A stretch of 64,000 nucleotides of DNA from Actinomyces mediterranea (GCF_900155595.1 NZ_FTPB01000002.1:186001-250000), one strand, 5' to 3'. Counted from the stretch's first letter, positions 9,612 to 18,723 are shown. Program-made: numbers and translations. The notes: generated by a model from the sequence alone, not told the origin.

Positions 9612-10226
9612 TCAGCGCGCGAAAAGCAAGCGCACTTTTTCCAGGGTCAGTGCCGTGAGCGGAGTGTCATTGACGTCCCACACGGCGGCACCGGACGCTC
9701 GTGCCGCTGCGAGCCCATTCGCCGAGTCCTCGAAGATCACACAGTCGCGGATTCTCACTCCGAGACGGCGAGCGCCTTCCAGATAGGGATCGGGCGCTGG
9801 TTTGGAGGGAAGGCCCGCCTCGTCGGAGATGAAGCCTGCGAAATGTTCCTGCCCCAACGCGCGCATTGCTGAACTCACCGCTTTGGTGCTCGATGCACTG
9901 ATGACGTACTGGGGAATGCTCAGGCTGCGGAAAAGGTCGAGAGCATCGAGTGCACCGGGCATGGCGATACTCGATGCATGCGCCCTACAGACTCGATCCT
10001 CAACGGCGTGGAACGCAGCTTCCGCCTCGAGCTGCGGCGCGGAGGCGGCGAGGATTCTGCCGTGCAGCCTGATTCCAGCGCCCTGAATGCGCCGAGCATC
10101 CTCGGGGGTGAGGACGCCGCCCGCCTCTTCAACGATCTCATGGCTGAAGCGCTGCCACAGGGGTTCCGTATTAACGAGGGTTCCATCCATGTCCCATAGG
10201 ACGGCTGCTGGCAGTGGTACATTCAT
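9612..10226 (-). CDS. HAD-superfamily phosphatase, beta-phosphoglucomutase-like
   Basis: 204 residues. Motif I is DMDGTLVNTEP close to the N-terminus. The cap domain lies at about 20-85, motif II ends VISASS, and the acidic motif is FEDSANGLAAARASG near residue 165. These fit subfamily IA phosphatases that act on small phosphorylated sugars or similar metabolites. The ATG at 10226 is chosen because motif I normally lies within about 10-15 residues of the start; the longer frame upstream has no family similarity. It stands alone, and the true substrate is unknown. Confidence 0.85.
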   Translation of the reverse strand: MNVPLPAAVLWDMDGTLVNTEPLWQRFSHEIVEEAGGVLTPEDARRIQGAGIRLHGRILAASAPQLEAEAAFHAVEDRVCRAHASSIAMPGALDALDLFRSLSIPQYVISASSTKAVSSAMRALGQEHFAGFISDEAGLPSKPAPDPYLEGARRLGVRIRDCVIFEDSANGLAAARASGAAVWDVNDTPLTALTLEKVRLLFAR

Positions 10227-10365
10227 GCACTCGACGCTAGCGGCCACAGCCGCATTGTGCCAGCCTGACGATGGCGGACCCGCTGCCGACAATCGCCTTC
10301 GCACCCGCTGCGTCCGCCCTGCTCTGGACCCTGTAGCCACCGTCCGATCCGGCGGACCTCGCCCG

Positions 10366-10590
10366 TCACCCCGCTAGGTCGATACTCGTCATTGCGACCA
10401 TGTGGAAGGCGTCAAAAATTCTCATACACGCCCGCCTCAATCAGATCCAGGTCGCGCCTGTCGATGACGCGATCTTCATGGAAATAGTGGAAGATTCCCG
10501 CTGCAATGATGAGGGTCGGGTGCTCGCCGTAGCGTGTCACGTAATCGATCCACGAGTAGTCGAACATGTCGCCGGGAAGACTGACGTGGC
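10366..10590 (-). pseudogene. Remnant of an LCMT-like SAM methyltransferase (paralogue of 18752-19558)
   Basis: The minus strand reads SLPGDMFDYSWIDYVTRYGE, then GIFHYFHEDRVID, matching the central part of the intact methyltransferase at 18752-19558 (LPGDMFDYSWIDRVKEYGE, GVFYYFHEDEVVD). The segment between HEDxVxD and the DRR motif is deleted, and a stop and frameshift precede the C-terminal DAFHMVAM, which is again shared. The N-terminal half including the SAM-binding site is gone, so it cannot be active. Confidence 0.75.
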
Positions 10591-10596
10591 ATTGGG

Positions 10597-10827
10597 ATGG
10601 ACGAAATGGATCCGGGTGTGCGCTGCATCCTCATCACGTGGATCCTGAAGAATATTGACGGCTGCGATAATCCCCGCGTTCAAGGCAAGGGACTGACGGC
10701 TGGATTGATCGGCAAGTGGCGCTATAGAGTCGGCGATTACCGGATCCTCTGCGACATCCGCGATGAGTTCCTCATCGTCCTCGCGATCGAGATCGGCCAC
10801 CGACGAGGATCTACCGCTGACCCCGCA
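10597..10827 (+). pseudogene. RelE/ParE-family toxin remnant, N-terminus missing
   Basis: The reading contains ITWILKNIDGCDNPRVQGK followed by GKWRYRVGDYRILCDIRDE and LAIEIGHRR, the conserved core and C-terminus of RelE-type mRNA interferases. The usual first 15-20 residues (an F-x-x-x-A-x-K-x-L-x-K-L segment) are missing, the start is not conserved, and the tail runs into unrelated sequence. No RelB antitoxin gene is adjacent. It abuts the methyltransferase remnant head-on. Confidence 0.65.
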
Positions 10828-10973
10828 GCTAAACGCGCACTTTCTTTACGGAATGACGACTCCGACCACCCGTTCCCAATGGGTATCCCACCCCGGTTGA
10901 CGCCGTCCCATTCCGACTGCGACCTCGTCCATGAGGTCGAGAATGTAGGGGGAGAGTCGGCTGAGTCCTCCCC

Positions 10974-11900
10974 TCACCTGGCGGACAGCAGGCTGCGGGC
11001 GTTCGCAACATAGACGCCCGCGACGATGACGAGCGCTCCGACAAGCTGTGCGAGGGAGAAGGGCTCTGCCAGGACCAGCACGCCGGCGAGGATAGACACG
11101 ACCGTTGAGATCCCGATGAAGGATGCCACACGATTGACGCCGAGCCGCGCAATCGCGATATTCGCCAGGAAGAAGGCCAGAATCGAACAGCCGACTCCCT
11201 GATACACGACGGCCGCCGCGAAACCCAGATCCGTGAACGGCAGCATCACAAGGGACCCCACTCCCCCGTTCGCGACGGCCTCGACAAGGGCGAGGCCGCT
11301 GAAGACCGCTGCACCCACTGCGAGCATGACGACAGTCAGCTCGACCGCGGAGAATGCCGACGCCTTGTCGACGAAGACGCAGTAGAGGGCGTAGGAGACG
11401 ACCGCGACGACGAGGGCGCCGTACCCGATGAGTGACAGGCTCGACGCGGCGCCGACGGCGAGCACCGTGACGAGGACCCCGACGAGGGTGATGATGATGC
11501 CGATGACCTGGATCAGAGTCGGCCCCTTCTTCAACACGAGGGTCGACGCGATGAGGGAGACGACGGGAATGGAGGCGAGGAAGACGCCGGACTCGGTCGC
11601 CGTCGTGTACGCGATGCCGAAGGTCTCCGCCGCGATGTACAGGCAGGGATTGAAGAGCGCGACGAGGAGCAGAGGCACGAGCCGCTTTCCCCTCAGATTC
11701 ACCCTCACGAGGCCGAAGCCCACGGCCAGGCCCATGACCAGCCCGGCAACGAGGAATCGCCAACCAAGCAGCGCCAGTCCACTGGCGACCTGTGTCGCAT
11801 GTTTGGTGAAGCCGTAGCTGAGTCCGAACAGGACTTCGCAGCCGATCGCCGCAAGAATGCCGACGAGGAGGCGTTTGTTGCGCGCCATCGCATCATCCAT
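10974..11900 (-). CDS. EamA/DMT-family membrane transporter
   Basis: 308 residues with ten predicted helices in two similar halves, the drug/metabolite transporter (EamA) layout. The second half includes the typical AFFLANIAIARLGVNRVASF and GVLVLAEPFSLAQLVGALVI segments. The ATG at 11900 is preceded by GAGGAG at good spacing. Members export or import amino acids, purines or other small metabolites; nothing here shows which. It is a single gene. Confidence 0.9.
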   Translation of the reverse strand: MDDAMARNKRLLVGILAAIGCEVLFGLSYGFTKHATQVASGLALLGWRFLVAGLVMGLAVGFGLVRVNLRGKRLVPLLLVALFNPCLYIAAETFGIAYTTATESGVFLASIPVVSLIASTLVLKKGPTLIQVIGIIITLVGVLVTVLAVGAASSLSLIGYGALVVAVVSYALYCVFVDKASAFSAVELTVVMLAVGAAVFSGLALVEAVANGGVGSLVMLPFTDLGFAAAVVYQGVGCSILAFFLANIAIARLGVNRVASFIGISTVVSILAGVLVLAEPFSLAQLVGALVIVAGVYVANARSLLSAR

Positions 11901-12067
11901 GGCATCTCCTCACGAGTCGGCCCACCCCGAGAGTGTACTGGTTCCTCCGCTGTCGCCTCATCAGCGCTCCATCAGCGGATCGTCCCGATCGCCATGCCAG
12001 AATCGCACTGGATGTGCAAGTGACTTCGGTCGGAGATGCTGCTGCGAATCGGCTATAGGGTCGATGC

Positions 12068-12541
12068 ATGAGACTCACCGCCGACGAGATCGCACAGCTC
12101 GATCATCTTCTCGAGCCGTATCTCGACCACGACAAAGTCCAGCTCATGCGAACCTTCGTCCAGCACGGCGCAGTCTCGACCTTAGACCACTGCATCAATG
12201 TCGCCTCCGTCAGTTTCTGGCTCAACCGGCGGCTGAACTGGCGGGCGTGCGAATCCGATCTCGCCGTCTCGGCGCTGCTCCACGACTTCTACCTCTACGA
12301 CTGGCACGGCGCGGGATGGAGCCACTCGTACCTGCATCCCCTTCGCGCGGCAGAGAATGCGCGGAAGTACTTCGACGTGTCCGAACGCATGTCACAGGCC
12401 ATTGAGTCGCATATGTGGCCGTGGCCGCCGACGCGACCCCCGAGGAGTCGCGAAGGGGCGATCATCTGTATGGCGGACAAGATCTGCGCTCTGCTGGAGA
12501 CTGTCCTGTGCAGGCGAGAATCGACGCCGATATGTCGTTGA
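12068..12541 (+). CDS. HD-domain protein
   Basis: 157 residues. It contains an HD-type metal site: TLDHCINVAS near residue 40, ALLHDFYLYDW near 75, and ESHMWPW near 117, the pattern of metal-dependent phosphohydrolases. The last 10 bp overlap the next gene, a CmpB-family membrane protein, so the two are translationally coupled. The reaction is unknown. A weak AGGG precedes the ATG. Confidence 0.82.
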   Translation: MRLTADEIAQLDHLLEPYLDHDKVQLMRTFVQHGAVSTLDHCINVASVSFWLNRRLNWRACESDLAVSALLHDFYLYDWHGAGWSHSYLHPLRAAENARKYFDVSERMSQAIESHMWPWPPTRPPRSREGAIICMADKICALLETVLCRRESTPICR

Positions 12542-13350
12542 GCGCCGCGGTCTTCTGGTTCTTCATCGTCAGTTTCCTCGGCTGGGTGTGGGAGACGCTC
12601 TACTGCACTGTCATTGAGAGACAGTGGCAGAGCCGCGGTTTCCTCTACGGTCCGCTGTGCCCGATCTACGGAATCGGAGCCGTCGGAGCCGTCGGAGCCG
12701 CTGCGTCGCTGCATCACACCGGCATTCAGCCTGCCTGGTGGCACATATTCCTCGTGACATTCCTCGGATCCATGCCGCTGGAGTATGGCATTCACTGGAC
12801 GCTGGAGAAGCTGTTCCACGCCTACTGGTGGGACTACTCGCAGATGCCGCTCAATATTCACGGACGCATCTGTCTGCCCGCTTCGCTGTTTTTCGGGGCT
12901 GCGGGCGTCGGCGTGTACTTCGTAGTGCTCCCCTTCGCACTGCGCGTCAACGCGATGGTGCCCCCACTCGTCATGGAAGTCATTGCCTTCGCGTTCATCA
13001 TCATCTTGACGGTGGACATCACGCTGACCGTCTCTGCTCTCACGCAGTTCGCACGAGTTGTCAGTCGCATTGAGAAAACTGTTGATGAGCGCATGGAGCA
13101 GTTCGTCGGTTCCATCGTGTCGAGCGCACAAGAAATGGCGGCGCATCGGACGAGCCTCGCCGAATCGGCGCGCCGCGAGCGCTTGGGCGACCTCAGCTGC
13201 CTCGCCCGTGAGGCGATCAATCGTGTGCTGGGCTTCCGTCTTCCCACGATGAACGCGACGGCCGCTTCGTGGAAGTCATTGCTCCGCCTCACCCCGTCCT
13301 CGTCCATCGACGAGGACGCGCCCGCGCGCGACGACGAGTTCTCCTCCTGA
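12532..13350 (+). CDS. CmpB-family membrane protein with long hydrophilic tail
   Basis: 272 residues. The first about 165 residues carry five helices and the CmpB signature (LGWVWETLYC, YGPLCPIYGIGA, LEYGIHWTLEKLF, WWDYSQMPLNIHGRICLP). The last about 100 residues are charged and partly coiled-coil-like. The start at 12532 lies inside the HD gene; a longer frame upstream is only a shadow of that gene. It is a paralogue in family of 5446-6558, but the two differ in length and context. Confidence 0.82.
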   Translation: MSLSAAVFWFFIVSFLGWVWETLYCTVIERQWQSRGFLYGPLCPIYGIGAVGAVGAAASLHHTGIQPAWWHIFLVTFLGSMPLEYGIHWTLEKLFHAYWWDYSQMPLNIHGRICLPASLFFGAAGVGVYFVVLPFALRVNAMVPPLVMEVIAFAFIIILTVDITLTVSALTQFARVVSRIEKTVDERMEQFVGSIVSSAQEMAAHRTSLAESARRERLGDLSCLAREAINRVLGFRLPTMNATAASWKSLLRLTPSSSIDEDAPARDDEFSS

Positions 13351-13389
13351 GCGCCTCACACACTTGTCATCCGTGCGTCCCCACGATGG

Positions 13390-13620
13390 TCAGAACATGA
13401 CCTTCTCGAAGCGGAGCATCTCGTCGTTCCCTGTGACGACGAGGCCACCGACGCTGACGCCGTCCGGCATGATCCGGTAGGCAACGCCCCCAGAGGTATC
13501 TGCCACTACACTGAACCCTCGCGCATCACCGCCCCCGGACACATGTCGCTCAACCAATCAGCATTGGCGATCATGTCGAAGTCGTACACCGCCTCACCCA
13601 CCCAGGGTTCTCCGGCTTGG
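13390..13620 (-). pseudogene. Frameshifted remnant of a small unidentified protein
   Basis: Two minus-strand readings in neighbouring frames join to a protein-like whole. GEPWVGEAVYDFDMIANADW continues to REG, and after a one-base shift comes VVADTSGGVAYRIMPDGVS and a final LRFEKVMF stop at 13390. Codon choice and composition look coding, but no start with a ribosome site is seen and I do not recognise the family. The rest of 13351-13717 shows no gene. Confidence 0.4.
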
Positions 13621-13717
13621 CCGATGCGGCGCCGCACACCTCGATATGTGTTGGAGCATTGTCTCGCGTACCTGCCGCCGGCCCTCGTCTGCCACTGCGC
13701 GCCCGCATCATGGACCG

Positions 13718-14383
13718 TTAGGATGCCCACTCGAAGTTGTCGATCCCTGCACCGAGTTCGAAATGGTGTTTCACGAGCCCTGCATCCACCCCGCTGAAGA
13801 GCCCGTTGTCGCAGGAGAAGGAGACCGCGCGGCCCGACCCCGCGATCCGGAACGCCTGCTTATTGCGTGCAGTCGGAGCGAGCAGCGCGGCGACGACTCC
13901 GGCGGTGAACCACTCGGGGGCATCCCCTTCATATGAGGCGACCTCATCGGGCCTCTTCGATGTGTGAGCCTGCCCCTGCGTCTTTCCGTAACCGACGACG
14001 ACCACTCCGAACACCCGCCGATCGGGCTCTACCTGGCGCTCGACGGCCTTGCGGTTGAAGGTTCCACCCACCCACCACGTGTTGAGGCCGAGTGTTTGGG
14101 CATACAACATGAGGTCGGCGCTGCATCGTCCGAGCTGTTCGTCGACGCCGGGTGAGTCTTGCGCGCACACGATGAAGTAGTTGTTAACATTCTTCGCCGC
14201 GATGAGAGCCACGATGGCATTCAGGACCGGGGCTCCATCCACGACCAGTCTGATATCGGTACCGTACGCGGCGTTGTCCTCGGCAACTCGCTGATTGAGT
14301 TGCTCGACGATGTGGCCGTCGAGTGGCGTGTCGAGATACTTGCGCACCACATGTCTCTCCCTCATCGCCTGCTTCATGTCCAT
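13718..14383 (-). CDS. Nitroreductase-family protein (TM1586-like)
   Basis: 221 residues. It starts DMKQAMRERHVVRKYLDTPL, the usual FMN-contacting N-terminus with the R-x-x-R-x-(Y/F) motif, and has LYAQTLGLNTWWVGGTF and GYGKTQGQ in the middle. The C-terminal half repeats the fold (ALLAPTARNKQAFRI), as in the TM1586 type where two half-domains are fused. The ATG at 14383 follows GAGGACG. Likely an FMN-dependent reductase of unknown substrate. Confidence 0.82.
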   Translation of the reverse strand: MDMKQAMRERHVVRKYLDTPLDGHIVEQLNQRVAEDNAAYGTDIRLVVDGAPVLNAIVALIAAKNVNNYFIVCAQDSPGVDEQLGRCSADLMLYAQTLGLNTWWVGGTFNRKAVERQVEPDRRVFGVVVVGYGKTQGQAHTSKRPDEVASYEGDAPEWFTAGVVAALLAPTARNKQAFRIAGSGRAVSFSCDNGLFSGVDAGLVKHHFELGAGIDNFEWAS

Positions 14384-14554
14384 GATCGTCCTCGTTCCGC
14401 ATCGGCTTCTGAGAAGCATCCTCTCACGCGGACCGCAGCGAGTCGATAGCCTTCTCCGATATGCCTGCGCGCCGTCGTCGACTCGCCTGCCCGGAGAGCG
14501 GGTTCGCACGCGGAAGCGATCGCAGGCCCACAATCGGATGCGCGACCGCGGCAA

Positions 14555-15157
14555 TCATTCGGTCGGGGGAAGAGCTCCCGGCGAAACTCGTTCCGAGGAC
14601 GCGTACCCTTCCGGAGACTGAGAGGCATCATCCGCTCGACGCACCATCACGTACAGAACGATCGCGGCTACTACGTCGGTGATGAAGAGGACGTGCAACA
14701 CGGACAGCACCGCCGCAGCCGTGCCGGTAATGAGGCCTCGGCTGCGTGCACGCGCCACTGCGGCGAAGCCGTACGACGACGTGAACAGCAGCAGACCGTA
14801 GTCGACCACGACCAATATGCCCACCACGACGGGGGCGCCGAAAATCAGACCGGGCACCACCGCCAATGCGAGGGACATGACGAATCCGGCGACGAATACG
14901 AACAGGAAAAACGGAATCAAGCAGAGCTTGAGCAGCATGTCCCAAAAGGCGAGTCTACGCGGACTGCCCTCCCCGCGGTCGAGGCACGCGTTGACCACGT
15001 TCGCAGAGCCAGCGCCAAGTACTGCTGCGCTCCAGACGAACCACATGGCATCGCCCGCGTCACCAGCATCAGCCGTAAGGGCCTCGATGGGGGCCCAACC
15101 GGCGTACACCGCTGCGAGGAGCACGATGGGCAGCGCTATCCGCACAGCCTTGGGCAT
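14555..15157 (-). CDS. Integral membrane protein, function unknown
   Basis: 200 residues with five hydrophobic helices (about 5-25, 40-60, 82-108, 112-135, 145-172) and a short Ser/Pro-rich tail. The ATG at 15157 is fixed by a strong AAAGGAGG seven bases upstream. No family motif is recognised. It lies 171 bp upstream of the nitroreductase gene on the same strand and may share its transcript. Confidence 0.75.
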   Translation of the reverse strand: MPKAVRIALPIVLLAAVYAGWAPIEALTADAGDAGDAMWFVWSAAVLGAGSANVVNACLDRGEGSPRRLAFWDMLLKLCLIPFFLFVFVAGFVMSLALAVVPGLIFGAPVVVGILVVVDYGLLLFTSSYGFAAVARARSRGLITGTAAAVLSVLHVLFITDVVAAIVLYVMVRRADDASQSPEGYASSERVSPGALPPTE

Positions 15158-15181
15158 CACAGCCTCCTTTCGTAGGCGCAC

Positions 15182-15624
15182 GATTCTCCCTCACTCATGT
15201 TAAACCGCCGATTGCTCGTGATTGCACATGCGGCATGTCGCCGTTTTCTCCTACTCGAGACCGCGTCCGACGAGGGAGGCCATTGCGCCGCCGAACACCG
15301 TGGGACCGGGGTCCAACTCATGGCGGCAGAGCTCACTGCCGCTGGATCGTCAGCCGTCCGTATTCGAACTAAAATGCCCTCTGGGCCCTCTTTCAGGAAT
15401 CTTCCCGAAATCAAATTACGAATATTGCTTCGGTCCACCGTTTGCAAGAAGGGCTCGCTCCACACGCAACGCGCTCAAGCCTTCGCGTGATATGACGTAT
15501 TGACAACCTGCAAGACATGCGGTCGCATCGGGCATTGATTCGAGAATGATTCGATTCTGTCAACACGAAAGGGCGGGTCGATGTGACGTGCAACCATATG
15601 AGACCAGCCGGGCGAGTGCGATAC
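15182..15624. other. No gene recognised (intergenic, possible decay)
   Basis: Neither strand carries a reading with both a ribosome site and a recognisable family. A minus-strand stretch near 15370-15465 (TVDRSNIRNLISGRFLKEG) looks protein-like but runs into low-complexity sequence and is not called. GC content falls from about 15400 onwards. Confidence 0.4.
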
Positions 15625-15653
15625 TTGAATGAGAGCTGACTGAGAGTTACGAT
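15625..15653 (+). promoter_or_regulatory. Probable promoter of the GNAT gene
   Basis: TTGAAT (15625-15630), a 17-bp spacer and TACGAT (15648-15653) lie 64 bp before the start codon in an AT-rich stretch. Confidence 0.45.
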
Positions 15654-15717
15654 TATATTCATTCTCCAATTTTTCATTGAAAGCAGCATATGACGAAGAG
15701 GATCGGAAAGGTGAACA

Positions 15718-16263
15718 ATGAGATATGATGAAACAGTGACACTTAAAGACGGAACGGAACTCCATATGAGGAATGGAGTGGAATCCGACGCTCGCGCAGT
15801 GTATGAGAACGTGCGTCGAACACATTCTGAAACTGACTACCTTCTATCATATCCCGATGAGCAGATCCATGACATCGATCACGAATCCCTTCTTCTGAAG
15901 AAGGCGGAGGAAAGCGATAACGAAATCGAGATCGTCGCCCTGACCGACGAGGAAATCGTTGGAACGGCGTCCGTCAAAGCCGTGGGGAGCAACTACAAGG
16001 TGAGACACCGGGCCGAGTGCGGGATCAGTGTGTTGAGGAAGCACTGGGGATCCGGAATCGGTCGAGCGTTGATGAGCGCATGTATCGACTGCGCCCGAAG
16101 AGCCGGTTATGCGCAGCTCGAACTCGAGGTGGTAGCCGATAATGTACGGGCGATATCCATGTACAAAAACGCGGGGTTCGAGGAATATGGGCGTAACCCC
16201 CAAGGGTATAATTCACGATCGACTGGTTTTCAAGAGCTCGTATATATGAGACTCGAATTGTAG
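15718..16263 (+). CDS. GNAT-family N-acetyltransferase
   Basis: 181 residues. The acetyl-CoA loop is RKHWGSGIGRALM near residue 107-119, preceded by the beta-4 strand AECGISVL and followed by LELEVVADNVRAISMYKNAGF, the typical C-terminal half of the fold. The ATG at 15718 follows GGAAAGG. It transfers an acetyl group to an unknown amine. Base composition is clearly more AT-rich than the neighbours, which suggests transfer. Confidence 0.87.
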   Translation: MRYDETVTLKDGTELHMRNGVESDARAVYENVRRTHSETDYLLSYPDEQIHDIDHESLLLKKAEESDNEIEIVALTDEEIVGTASVKAVGSNYKVRHRAECGISVLRKHWGSGIGRALMSACIDCARRAGYAQLELEVVADNVRAISMYKNAGFEEYGRNPQGYNSRSTGFQELVYMRLEL

Positions 16264-16276
16264 TGCCCTGCGATAG

Positions 16277-16645
16277 TCCCGCGCGCTCACGCGCATCGAC
16301 GTCGGCGGCAGGTGCATCTGCATCGAGCGCGATCCCAAACGCGGACTGCAGCGGTGGAACTTCCCCTTCAAATCGTTGGACATCGCGAAGCTGTACCTGC
16401 GCACCGCCGACTACACTATGGCGAAGCCGTGCGGCATCTACGAAATAGAGGGTGGGGGCGGCAGACTCTCGTACAAGATCTTCGCAGACAATGAGGATCT
16501 GCAACTTTACCTGAAGAGGCACAGGGAAAAGGGCTGCGGCAGCATGTCCCCCGCCTTTATCATTGACGACTACAAAGAGCACGCAGGCGCACAGATGCGG
16601 AAACCGACCCCTGGCGAGATAGAGAAATACATGTCAGAGCGCTAA
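16277..16645 (+). pseudogene. Probable 5'-truncated hypothetical gene
   Basis: The frame opens after a stop at 16274 with no usable start, yet reads as protein from about 16292 (RIDVGGRCICIERDPKRGLQ) through FPFKSLDIAKLYLRTADY to the stop at 16645. The only in-frame start is a TTG at 16376 inside the similarity-like part and without a ribosome site. I read it as a gene that lost its N-terminus; a short protein of 89 residues from the TTG remains possible. Family not recognised. Confidence 0.45.
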
Positions 16646-17034
16646 GCGCGCTGCAGTGGGATGAGAGGTTCAGCCGACGCCCTCCGCTTCACAGGGCTTG
16701 GCTGCCTTCTGCATATCCGAATCCGTCTTCGCTCGAACGCCGTGCACAGAAAAGGCGCTCGGAGAGGGGTGAAGCATGACGAAACGGATTCCGACGTTCC
16801 GACAGAACTCGATTGCATCGTCGCACCGCGCGTCATATCATACTAAAATAATCAGGCTCGAATCTCCGCTGCAACGATTCTGCCCCGACCTGCAACACCG
16901 GATTGGAAGCCGGATCGATCAGCAGTGTGAGACGGTGGAAGATACGATCGAAGAGCATGCTCCGGATAACGCCCGAAAGGCTCGGGACGGTCTGCGTCAC
17001 CAAATCAAAACCGTCTGACAGAGGAGGAACCATT
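16646..17034. other. No gene recognised
   Basis: Short open readings on both strands lack ribosome sites and family features. An 80-residue plus-strand reading at 16776-17018 ends just before the TfoX_N gene but has an atypical composition and is not called. Confidence 0.4.
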
Positions 17035-17322
17035 ATGGCGTCATCTCACGAATTCCTGAACTACGTCCTCGACCTGCTCGGCGGAGTAGACGGAATCACC
17101 CACCGCAAGATGATGGGGGAGTATCTGCTCTACTCGAAGGGCGTACTCTTCGGCGGAATCTACGACGACCGATTCCTCATGAAGGAGACGCCGTCCTCGA
17201 CGGAGGCGCTGAACAAGCAGGAGATCCCCTACAAAGGCGCGAAGCCGATGCGCCTCGTCGATGTCGAGGACACGAGTGCTCTCGCCGAACTCGTCGGCAA
17301 GGTATGCACCGAACTTGCTTGA
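17035..17322 (+). CDS. TfoX N-terminal domain protein
   Basis: 95 residues. The sequence ASSHEFLNYVLDLLGG, KMMGEYLLYSKGVLFGGIYD and RFLMKETPSS is characteristic of the stand-alone TfoX_N family (PF04993). The ATG at 17035 follows GAGGAGG; a longer frame begins earlier but without similarity. In some gamma-proteobacteria TfoX regulates competence, but stand-alone TfoX_N proteins in Gram-positives have no established role. Confidence 0.85.
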   Translation: MASSHEFLNYVLDLLGGVDGITHRKMMGEYLLYSKGVLFGGIYDDRFLMKETPSSTEALNKQEIPYKGAKPMRLVDVEDTSALAELVGKVCTELA

Positions 17323-17759
17323 GTCGGCGGTCTGACACGCGCCCGCCCCAACAGCGTCCTCGTCTGCCACCTCAAGGACTGTAACGCTCTCATCCATGTC
17401 ACGCCTCCCTCGGGGGCGGCATGCCCGTGACCATCTTGAGGGTGATCGGCTTACCGACGTTGTTGGAGCGCAGGCCGTCAACCTCTCCCTTCCTCGACGC
17501 ATCAAGACACGTGATCCGCCTCCGCATGTGAATGCACGCCTACCCCCGGGGCCTTAATACATGTCTGTGAGGGGACGGGACGTTGCGAGCACCTGGCGAG
17601 GGACGCGAACGCCTACGCGGCGAGCTCCGCCGCCTCCTTAAGGGGTGAGTCGTTGGAGACGGCCCGCACGACTGTCGCCCTCAATGAAACCCGCCTGGGC
17701 ACGCACCCGACAGAGCACATCGACAGACACGCTTGTGCACGGTCGCCCGACGAGTCTCC
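17323..17759. other. Intergenic region with minus-strand coding fragments
   Basis: No complete gene. Two minus-strand fragments look like gene ends: VVRAVSNDSPLKEAAELAA followed by a stop (about 17630-17690), and NNVGKPITLKMVTGMPPPRE with a stop near 17403. Neither has a start or recognisable family, so they are taken as decay products. Confidence 0.3.
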
Positions 17760-17955
17760 TCAGCGGAGCATCGTCATGAAGACGGCGATAAGGTCATAGC
17801 AGTCGCCAGGGTCGAGAGCATCGATGACAAGCCCATCCTCATCGAAAACCTCTTCCCAGCGCCCCGGGCGAGCACAGTGACATCGTTCCCTGTACGCATG
17901 AGCTTGCGGGCGGCGAGGGAGTCGAGACTCCGCACCCGTAAACGAGGATCCTCAT
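17760..17955 (-). pseudogene. Ketopantoate reductase (PanE/ApbA) N-terminal remnant
   Basis: From the ATG at 17955 the strand reads MRILVYGCGV, the nucleotide-binding start of PanE-like dehydrogenases. After a shift to the next frame it reads SLAARKLMRTGNDVTVLARG, and after another shift EEVFDEDGLVIDALDPGDCY and DLIAVFM. All three pieces are in the right family order, but two frameshifts and a stop break them and the catalytic C-terminal half is absent. Confidence 0.65.
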
Positions 17956-18078
17956 GCGCTGATTGCGTGTCCTCCGTTTCTCCGTCTTCAAGTGACCGAG
18001 GTCCGTCCCCGTCGGACACTTCACCTTCTAGCCTGGATGCGGATGACTTGACCGCACAGCTCCAATGAGGATGGGAGA

Positions 18079-18723
18079 GTGAAGGCGTTGAACCGAAGCT
18101 TCTGGGATCACTACGCCCGGGTCTACGACCTCGTAACGCGCTCCGGGGACGCGGAGCTCGCCGAGGCTGGCGCGTGGATCGCAGGTTTCCTCCGTCCCTG
18201 TGATCGCATCCTCGACGCCGCGTGCGGGACGGGGGCGTTCGCCTGTCTGCTCGCCTCCAAGGTCGAGTTCGTCATGGCATGCGACTACTCGGAGAAGATG
18301 CTCGCCCGGGCACGACGCAAAGCCGCGCACCATTGCCTGCACAATATCGCGTTCAGGGTTCAAGACATCACTGCTTTGAGCCTGCCGACGGGTGTGTTCG
18401 ATGCGGCCGTGTGCGCCAACGTCCTCCACCTTCTCGATTCGCCCGAGGACGCGATCGCACATCTAAAGCGGGTGGTACGCCCCGGCGGCTTGATCATTGT
18501 GCCGAACTACGTCCACGGAACACGGGCCGGTTCTGGACGCATGAAGCTTTTGCGCAGATTCGGCTTCGAATCCGCCCACGACTGGGACGGCGGCGCTTTC
18601 GAGGCGTTCTTGTCCGAGCAGGGACTGCGAATCATTGAGAAGCGCCTCTTCGACGCATGGCAGCCGCTCGATGTCGTGGCATGCCGTGCCGACGGGGGCA
18701 GTGAGGGGTCGCATGCAGAATAG
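18079..18723 (+). CDS. Class I SAM-dependent methyltransferase
   Basis: 214 residues. Motif I is ILDAACGTGAFACLL near residue 44, the acidic motif II ends ACDYSEKML, and motif IV/V region is DAAVCANVLHLLDSPEDAI followed by VVRPGGLIIVPNYVH, the layout of UbiE/Methyltransf_11 proteins. It starts at a GTG (18079) behind GGGAG. The substrate is unknown. It converges on the LCMT-like gene 29 bp downstream. Confidence 0.87.
   Translation: MKALNRSFWDHYARVYDLVTRSGDAELAEAGAWIAGFLRPCDRILDAACGTGAFACLLASKVEFVMACDYSEKMLARARRKAAHHCLHNIAFRVQDITALSLPTGVFDAAVCANVLHLLDSPEDAIAHLKRVVRPGGLIIVPNYVHGTRAGSGRMKLLRRFGFESAHDWDGGAFEAFLSEQGLRIIEKRLFDAWQPLDVVACRADGGSEGSHAE

Noticed and set aside
10846-10970. Minus-strand coding-like end (YILDLMDEVAVGMGRRQPGW, VVGVVIP)
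   Set aside because: Looks like a gene end but has no start or recognised family, and the frame runs on through the EamA gene as a shadow.
16776-17018. 80-residue plus-strand reading before the TfoX_N gene
   Set aside because: No ribosome site, atypical composition and no family feature.
17041-17505. Minus-strand reading with MDESVTVLEVADEDAVGAGA
   Set aside because: Most of it is antisense to the TfoX_N gene; the short part outside cannot be assigned.
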